From NCBI GenBank assembly GCA_046328525.1, contig JAXLWK010000003.1, positions 992,001 through 1,056,000 on the forward strand: a DNA stretch of 64,000 nucleotides, written 5' to 3'. Made by a program: the position numbers and the translations under genes. The stretch comes from JBDHWG01 sp046328525. Its GTDB lineage: Bacteria; Chloroflexota; Anaerolineae; Epilineales; JAHCIE01. Position 1 is the first letter of the stretch; the number at the start of each line of letters is the position of its first letter. Positions 58,921 through 64,000 of the stretch are shown here, piece after piece. The notes under the pieces are model-generated. The model was not told the origin of the DNA. It searched no databases and saw only the letters and a list, made by a program, of their open reading frames with translations.

Positions 58921-59450
58921 GACTAGCCACAGTGTGGCTGGCCGGCTGCTCCGGCTGCCACATGTCATTTCTGGATATGGACGAGTGGCTGCTAGACCTG
59001 GCCGCGCGCGCGGACCTGGTCTACAGCCCCATCGCCGACACCAAGACGTACCCTGAGAACGTGGACGTGGCCCTCGTGGAGGGCGCGGTGGCGAACGAGG
59101 ACCACCTGGAGCTGATTCACCGCGTGCGGGCCAACACCCACACCCTGGTCTCCTTCGGCGACTGCGCTGTGACGGGCAACGTCTCGGCCCTGCGCAACCC
59201 CCTGGGCAAGGCGCTGGTGGTGCTGGAGCGCTCTTACCTGGACAAGGCCAGCCTCGACCCCCAGGTCCCGGCCACGCCAGGGGTGTTGCCCAAGCTCCTG
59301 GACCGCGTGCTGCCGGTGCATCAGGTTGTGCCGGTGGACGTGTACCTGCCCGGCTGCCCGCCGCCGGCCGACCGCATTCGCGCCGTCGTGCAACAACTGC
59401 TCGACGGCTCCGAGGTTCGCCTGACGGCGCGCGACCTCAAGTTCGGCTAG
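58908..59450 (+). CDS. hoxY: [NiFe] hydrogenase small subunit HoxY
   Basis: 180 residues, short as expected for cytoplasmic group 3d enzymes, with no Tat signal. Ligands of the proximal [4Fe-4S] cluster: LAGCSGCHMSF, SFGDCAVTGN and LPGCPPPAD. ATG at 58908 overlaps the end of hoxU by 13 nt. A longer upstream reading of this frame is a shadow of hoxU. Confidence 0.93.
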   Translation: MGRVRLATVWLAGCSGCHMSFLDMDEWLLDLAARADLVYSPIADTKTYPENVDVALVEGAVANEDHLELIHRVRANTHTLVSFGDCAVTGNVSALRNPLGKALVVLERSYLDKASLDPQVPATPGVLPKLLDRVLPVHQVVPVDVYLPGCPPPADRIRAVVQQLLDGSEVRLTARDLKFG

Positions 59451-59483
59451 ACGGCCGCCCGACGAGAAACGGATAGGACCTTT

Positions 59484-60908
59484 ATGCCGCAAACCATCAT
59501 GATTGATCCGGTCACCCGGATCGAAGGCCACGCCAAAATTACGATTCAATTGAACGACGAGGGCCAGGTCGCCGACGCCCATTTCCACGTCACCGAGTTC
59601 CGCGGCTTCGAGCGTTTCTGCGAGGGCCGTACCCTGTGGGAAATGCCGGGCCTGACGGCGCGCACCTGCGGCATCTGCCCGGTCAGCCACCTGATGGCGT
59701 CGGCCAAGGCGGGCGACCAGATTCTGGCCGTCAACATCCCGCCCACCGCCGAGAAGCTGCGCCGCCTGGTGAACCTGGGCCAGCTCGTCCAGTCCCACGC
59801 CCTGAGTTTCTTCCACCTCAGCTCGCCCGACCTGCTGCTGGGCATGGACAGCGACCCGGCGACGCGCAACGTCTTCGGCGTCGCCCAGGCCAACCCAGAG
59901 CTGGCGCGGGCGGGCATTCGCCTGCGCGCCTTCGGCCAGGAGATCATCGCCTTGATCGCCGGGCAGCGCATCCACCCGGCCTGGGCCGTGCCGGGCGGCG
60001 TCCGCTCGCCCCTGACCGCCGAGAGCCGCGACAAGATCCGCGCCTGGCTGCCCGAGGCGCGGGCGACGGCGCTCAGCGGGCTGAGCGTCTTTAAGGGGCT
60101 GCTCGGATCACACCAGAAAGAGGCCCACGTCTTCGGCAACTTCCCGACCCTGTTCATGGGCCTGGTCAGCCCCGACGGGCTGTGGGAGCACTACGGCGGC
60201 CACCTGCGCTTTGTTGACAGCGGTGGCAACATCATCGCCGACCACCTGGACGCCAACCGCTACCAGAGCTTCATCGGCGAGGCCATCGAGGCCTGGTCGT
60301 ACATGAAGTTCGCCTACTTCCTGCCCATGGGGTATCCGGCCGGCAGTTACCGCGTCGGGCCGCTCGCGCGACTCAACGTATGCTCGGCCATCGGCACGCC
60401 CCTGGCCGACGCCGCGCTGGCCGAGTTCCGCGCCCAGGGCGGCGACATCGTGACCTCGTCCTTCTACTACCACTGGGCGCGCCTAGTCGAGATTGTCGCC
60501 TGTATCGAGCGCATCGAGGCGCTGCTGGACGATCCCGACATCCTGTCGAGCCACCTGCGCGCCAACGCCGGCATCAACCAGCTGCGCGCCGTCGGCGTGA
60601 GCGAGGCCCCGCGCGGCACGCTCTTCCATGACTACACGGTGAACGAGGATGGCCTCGTACAGTCCGTCAACCTGCTCATCGCCACCGGCCAGAACAACCT
60701 GGCGATGAACCGCACCATCGCCCAGATTGCGCGCCACTTCATAGACGGGCCGACCATTCCGGAGGGCGCGCTGAACCGCCTGGAGGCAGGCATCCGCGCC
60801 TTCGACCCGTGCCTGAGCTGCGCCACCCACGCCTTCGGGCAGATGCCGCTGCAAGTGGTGTTGGTCGGGGCGGATGGGACGGTGCTGGATGAGGTGCGGC
60901 GAGATTAG
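59484..60908 (+). CDS. hoxH: [NiFe] hydrogenase large subunit HoxH
   Basis: 474 residues. N-terminal DPVTRIEGHAKI, then the first nickel motif ARTCGICPVSH, and the C-terminal motif FDPCLSCATH followed by a 25-residue tail that the maturation protease removes after the His. All four nickel-binding cysteines are present. Contains the active site for H2/H+ interconversion. ATG at 59484 is 33 nt after hoxY. Confidence 0.95.
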   Translation: MPQTIMIDPVTRIEGHAKITIQLNDEGQVADAHFHVTEFRGFERFCEGRTLWEMPGLTARTCGICPVSHLMASAKAGDQILAVNIPPTAEKLRRLVNLGQLVQSHALSFFHLSSPDLLLGMDSDPATRNVFGVAQANPELARAGIRLRAFGQEIIALIAGQRIHPAWAVPGGVRSPLTAESRDKIRAWLPEARATALSGLSVFKGLLGSHQKEAHVFGNFPTLFMGLVSPDGLWEHYGGHLRFVDSGGNIIADHLDANRYQSFIGEAIEAWSYMKFAYFLPMGYPAGSYRVGPLARLNVCSAIGTPLADAALAEFRAQGGDIVTSSFYYHWARLVEIVACIERIEALLDDPDILSSHLRANAGINQLRAVGVSEAPRGTLFHDYTVNEDGLVQSVNLLIATGQNNLAMNRTIAQIARHFIDGPTIPEGALNRLEAGIRAFDPCLSCATHAFGQMPLQVVLVGADGTVLDEVRRD

Positions 60909-60944
60909 GCGGTGGGGTTGGCGATGGGGAAGTAGAGATTGCGG

Positions 60945-61406
60945 ATGCCAGAGGAAGTGACTGTAGCGGCGTTGGTCATCGGCTACGGCAATGACCTGCG
61001 TGGCGACGACGGCATCGGTCCGCGAGTGGCCGATGCCGTCGCGGCGTGGCGGCGGCCAGGCGTCGCGGCCCTCCCGCTGGTGCAGCTCACGCCGGAGATC
61101 GCGGCGGCTCTCGCGTCGGCCGAGCGCGTCGTGTTCGTGGACGCCGACGCGCGGCCCGATGCGCCCGGCGTGGCCCTGCGGCCCCTGGCCGCCGCGCCCG
61201 ACATGGCGGCGCTCACCCACGGCGCCGACCCGCGCGCCCTGCTGGCCCTGTGCCAGGCGGTTTACGAGCGCTGCCCGACCGCCTGGCTGCTCACCGTACC
61301 GGGGCGTCGCTTTGACCTGGGCACTCCCCTCTCTCCCGACGCCGAGGCGGGTGTCGCCGAAGCGCTCACCCTCCTGGCCGCCTGGCTCACGGACGAGCTT
61401 TCTTGA
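60945..61406 (+). CDS. hoxW: Hydrogenase maturation protease (HoxW/HycI type)
   Basis: 153 residues. VIGYGNDLRGDDGIGPRVAD contains the conserved Asn/Asp-Gly and acidic nickel-sensing residues, and a later VFVDADARPD the second acidic site. It cleaves the C-terminal tail of HoxH after nickel insertion. The ATG at 60945 has only a weak ribosome site; TTG at 60939 or GTG at 60957 are alternatives. The next expected accessory genes (hypA-F) are not in the window. Confidence 0.88.
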   Translation: MPEEVTVAALVIGYGNDLRGDDGIGPRVADAVAAWRRPGVAALPLVQLTPEIAAALASAERVVFVDADARPDAPGVALRPLAAAPDMAALTHGADPRALLALCQAVYERCPTAWLLTVPGRRFDLGTPLSPDAEAGVAEALTLLAAWLTDELS

Positions 61407-61743
61407 ACATAAGCCTGGGCTGTCATGCTGCAACCCTATGCCGTGTGACGGCACGCGAATCTCGTAGCGACAGCGCGCTCTGTGTTCTGGGCAGCCTCCC
61501 CGCCGCCGACGGCGCATCTTCACGGGTGAAAGTGTCGCATGAGGTGTCCGGCCGTCGCCTGGCACTCAAGTGCCAGGCTAAAGGAACGAAGCCTGCCAAG
61601 GCAGGCTCGGAAGGGGGAGCGTTCGCACAAGCCAGCCTGCTTGAGCAGGCTTTGCCCTATCAGCCACCGACTCAAGTCGGTGGCGACGGCCTGCGACGAC
61701 GCGGCCCAGGCGAACTTTCAGAGGAGTTCCTCATGACCGTGTC
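61407..61743. other. Intergenic region with palindrome array
   Basis: 337 bases after hoxW without a supported gene; overlapping readings on the + strand are not credible. The only structure is the set of four palindromes listed separately. The two flanking genes converge here, so the array may serve as a bidirectional end of transcription. Confidence 0.6.
61557..61684. repeat. Array of four different short palindromes
   Basis: GCCTGGCACT-CA-AGTGCCAGGC (61557-61578), AGCCTGCC-AA-GGCAGGCT (61590-61607), AGCCTGCT-TG-AGCAGGCT (61634-61651) and GCCACCGACT-CA-AGTCGGTGGC (61663-61684). Arms are 8-10 bp, perfect, with 2-nt loops; stems differ in sequence but share design. A fifth of this type is at 38538-38553. 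Confidence 0.8.
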
Positions 61744-62640
61744 TCACTCCGCTGCGTCCTCTCCAAAGACTCGGCGCAGGGTGTGAGCGGTCATGGCTCG
61801 ATAGACGGCGCGCAGGTCCTTGTCGAGACCCAACGGCGCGCTCCCCAGCCGCCGCAAGACCGCCGCCTCGACATCGGGGGCGGCAATCTCCACGGCCAGC
61901 GTCTCCAATTCATCGCCCGCCTGGTAGTAGTGGTCCAAGAGGTCGGCCAGGGGAACAACAGGCTCGACGGGAGCCGCCAACACGCCGCTCTGGGCGCTGG
62001 CCGCGCGCCGCGAGCGCAGCGCGGCCAGCATCTGCTGCTGCGTGCGCCCGCGCAGTGCGAAGATCAGGAACGGGTCCTCGTCGAAGCGCTCACCCAGTAA
62101 GTAGTATACAGCCGCAATGTGCTTGCACGGGTTGGCGAAGTCGGGACACGAGCAGTTGGTCTCAATGTCGCTCGCGCTCTCTGGGAAGAGGGGAACCCTC
62201 ACCTCGGCAAACACGGCCTCGATCTCGTGGGGCACGTCGCCTGAGAGCAGCTGGGCGGCGAAGATGGCCTGCTGCGCCAGGGCATCGGTGACATATTCCC
62301 ACTGGTCAACGGTGAGCGGCGCGACCTTGATGCTGACTTTGTAGGGCGTGGGCCGCGACCCCTGCACCCTCGCCTTCACCTGTCCCGACGTCAGGTCCAG
62401 GTTGAGCACCTGTCCGCTGCGCGCGTAACTGCGCCCGCGCTGAAGGCGGCTGCTCCAGCCGAAGGACTCGAGCACCTGGATCCAGCGCTTGGCCCACCAC
62501 GACTTAGCGAACGCCCCTCGCTCGCTCTTGGCCTTGATGCCTTCATCAGTCGAGATCGGGCGCGAAGGCTCAAAGTAGCCGAATCTATCGTAGACATTGT
62601 CATCGCGGGAGCGCCGGGAAGAATCGCGTCGTCGAGCCAT
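61744..62640 (-). CDS. SWIM zinc-finger protein
   Basis: 298 residues, soluble. After a basic N-terminus (RRRDSSRRSRDD) it has FAKSWWAKRWIQVLESFGW and RGRSYARSGQVLNLDL, typical of the family beside SNF2 helicases, and a SWIM zinc finger near residues 160-180 (CSCPDFANPCKHIAAVYY; CxCx..CxH). ATG at 62640, 10 nt after the helicase stop, follows AGAGGT. The pair forms a two-gene unit; a role in DNA repair or remodelling with the helicase is inferred. Confidence 0.88.
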   Translation of the reverse strand: MARRRDSSRRSRDDNVYDRFGYFEPSRPISTDEGIKAKSERGAFAKSWWAKRWIQVLESFGWSSRLQRGRSYARSGQVLNLDLTSGQVKARVQGSRPTPYKVSIKVAPLTVDQWEYVTDALAQQAIFAAQLLSGDVPHEIEAVFAEVRVPLFPESASDIETNCSCPDFANPCKHIAAVYYLLGERFDEDPFLIFALRGRTQQQMLAALRSRRAASAQSGVLAAPVEPVVPLADLLDHYYQAGDELETLAVEIAAPDVEAAVLRRLGSAPLGLDKDLRAVYRAMTAHTLRRVFGEDAAE

Positions 62641-62650
62641 CTTCGACCTC

Positions 62651-64000
62651 TCATTCCCCAATATCGGCGTTGCGCAGCGTCACCACATCGCGCAACTGTT
62701 CGGCGCTCAGCTCGGTCAGCCACCCCTCACCGGCGCCGAGGACACTCTCGGCGAGGGCGCGCTTGCTCTCGATGAGCTGGTCAATGTGATCTTCGAGCGT
62801 GCCGCCGCAGATGAACTTGTGAACCTGGACGTTGCGTGTCTGTCCGATGCGAAACGCCCGGTCGGTCGCCTGGTTCTCCACCGCCGGGTTCCACCAGCGG
62901 TCATAATGGAACACATGGTTGGCGCGGGTCAGGTTCAGGCCGGTCCCGCCGGCTTTCAGGGACAGGATGAACAGCCGCGGCCCCTGGGGCGCCTGGAAGC
63001 GGCGCACCATCTCGTCGCGCTCTTTCGCTCGCGTCCCACCGTGCAGGAACAACACCTCGTCGCCGAAGCTGTCGCGCAAGTAATCCTGAAGCAGCTGCCC
63101 CATCTCGGCGAACTGGGTAAAGACGAGCGCCTGGTCGCCCTCGGCGACCACCTCTTCGAGCATCTCCGTCAGGCGCGCCAGCTTGCCTGAGCGCCCGGCG
63201 ACGGCGCTGCCATCCTTGAGGAACTGGCTGGGGTGGTTGCAGACCTGCTTGAGCTTCATGAGCATCGCCAACACCAGGCCGCGCCGCTGCATCGGGTTCT
63301 CCTCGGCCGCCTCAATCTGCTGGAGCGCGTCGCGCACCACGGCTTCGTACAGCGTCGCCTGCTCCGTCGTCAGCGAGCAGTACACCTTCATCTCTAGCTT
63401 GTCCGGCAGGTCGGAGATGATGGCGCGGTCGGTCTTGAGGCGGCGCAAGATGAACGGCCCGGTCAGGCGGCGTAGCTGCTCGGCGGCCTTCTTGTCGCCC
63501 GTCCGCTCGATGGGCCGCGCGAAGCGGCGGCGGAAGGTGTCCTCGCTCCCCAGATAGCCCGGATTGAGGAAGGCCATGATGCTCCACAGCTCGCCGAGGC
63601 GATTCTCGACCGGCGTCCCGGTGAGGGCGACGCGATTGTTCGCCCGGAGCGCTCGCGCCGCCTGCGCCTGCTTGGTTGCGGCGTTCTTGATGTTCTGCGC
63701 CTCGTCCAGGACGGCGGTGGACCACTCCACACTCTCCAGACTGTCCCTGTCGCGCGCCAGGAGCGGATAGCTGGTCAGGACGATGTCGTGGCCGACGGCG
63801 TCGGCGCTGAAATCCTCGCCGTGCGGGCGCGTCGCGCCGCGATGCACCATCAGGCGAAGTGACGGGGCGAAGCGCGCCAACTCGCGTTCCCAGTTGCCGA
63901 CGACGGACGTCGGGCACACGATCAGGGCGGGCGACGCCATCTCGGCCTCTTCGTGCTCGCGCAGGAGTAGGGCAATGGTCTGGACCGTCTTGCCCAGCCC
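62651..64000 (-). CDS. SNF2/DEAD-like helicase, C-terminal part (N-terminus beyond window)
   Basis: At least 449 residues are visible. From the window edge: motif I GLGKTVQTIALLL, motif Ia-like ALIVCPTSVVGNW, motif II variant DEAQ (VLDEAQNIKN), motif III ALTGTPVENRLGELW, then the second RecA lobe with LVFTQFAEMGQLLQDYL, ILSLKAGGTGLNLT, and motif VI DRAFRIGQTRNVQVH. DEAQ instead of DEAH is common in this bacterial group. It translocates on double-stranded DNA using ATP; no helicase strand separation is implied. The start codon and any N-terminal domain lie to the right of the window. Confidence 0.93.
   Translation of the reverse strand, partial: GLGKTVQTIALLLREHEEAEMASPALIVCPTSVVGNWERELARFAPSLRLMVHRGATRPHGEDFSADAVGHDIVLTSYPLLARDRDSLESVEWSTAVLDEAQNIKNAATKQAQAARALRANNRVALTGTPVENRLGELWSIMAFLNPGYLGSEDTFRRRFARPIERTGDKKAAEQLRRLTGPFILRRLKTDRAIISDLPDKLEMKVYCSLTTEQATLYEAVVRDALQQIEAAEENPMQRRGLVLAMLMKLKQVCNHPSQFLKDGSAVAGRSGKLARLTEMLEEVVAEGDQALVFTQFAEMGQLLQDYLRDSFGDEVLFLHGGTRAKERDEMVRRFQAPQGPRLFILSLKAGGTGLNLTRANHVFHYDRWWNPAVENQATDRAFRIGQTRNVQVHKFICGGTLEDHIDQLIESKRALAESVLGAGEGWLTELSAEQLRDVVTLRNADIGE

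Noticed and set aside
61403..61786. 127-codon frame after hoxW
   Set aside because: Runs through the palindrome array and the end of the opposite gene, with no ribosome site and no recognisable domain.

Overview
The window looks like chromosomal DNA of a GC-rich, Gram-variable environmental bacterium. Chloroflexota (Anaerolineae-like) is the best guess, made from gene style only. The pointers are lipoproteins with long Ala/Pro/Thr linkers, surface proteins with PTATPT-type stalks, large SARP/BTAD and MalT-like LuxR ATPase regulators, short palindromic repeats at gene ends, and RACo/corrinoid methyltransferase genes. No rRNA, tRNA, CRISPR array, insertion sequence or phage gene was seen.

Layout. 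1-8204 (-) is a giant, C-terminally incomplete surface protein. 8620-12585 holds a small conserved gene and a divergent 1,189-residue SARP-type regulator. Two promoter-like sites with matching 11-bp direct repeats lie in front of the small gene and the giant gene. 12586-13800 holds an orphan LPXTG-tail reading frame and a broken VWA gene. 13945-20270 (-) is a phosphonate island: phosphonoacetaldehyde hydrolase (phnX), a binding protein, two permeases, an ATPase and an FAD oxidoreductase, with no phnW transaminase. 20438-24113 (+) holds a small protein, two glycosyltransferases, a glycerophosphodiester phosphodiesterase and a truncated hydrolase. TTAAC-like repeats on an 11-bp lattice lie in front of both the glycosyltransferase operon and the phosphonate binding-protein gene. 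They look like Pho boxes, so 13.9-24 kb may be a phosphate-starvation island combining phosphonate scavenging with lipid remodelling.

24213-29280 (+) is a MalT-like LuxR regulator followed by small membrane proteins and an NAD(P)-binding protein. 29720-37222 (+) encodes two exported proteins: one ends in a dockerin, the other carries two cohesin-like domains around its own dockerin, suggesting a non-cellulosomal surface assembly.

37419-55661 (-) is a long run of same-strand genes. From its promoter-proximal end it contains a GntR regulator, an SDR dehydrogenase, an enolase-superfamily dehydratase, an MBL-fold hydrolase, a sugar ABC transporter whose binding protein is an in-frame tandem duplication, a DUF4380 protein and xylose isomerase. 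It continues into a corrinoid methyltransferase set: URO-D-type methyltransferase, corrinoid protein, MtaB, DUF1638, RACo activator and a homocysteine methyltransferase-like protein. It reads as sugar or sugar-acid catabolism joined to methyl-group use.

55980-61406 (+) is a complete hoxEFUYH set for a bidirectional NAD-linked [NiFe] hydrogenase plus its maturation protease. 61557-61684 is an array of four palindromes. 61744-64000 (-) encodes a SWIM zinc-finger protein and the C-terminal part of an SNF2-family helicase that continues beyond the window.
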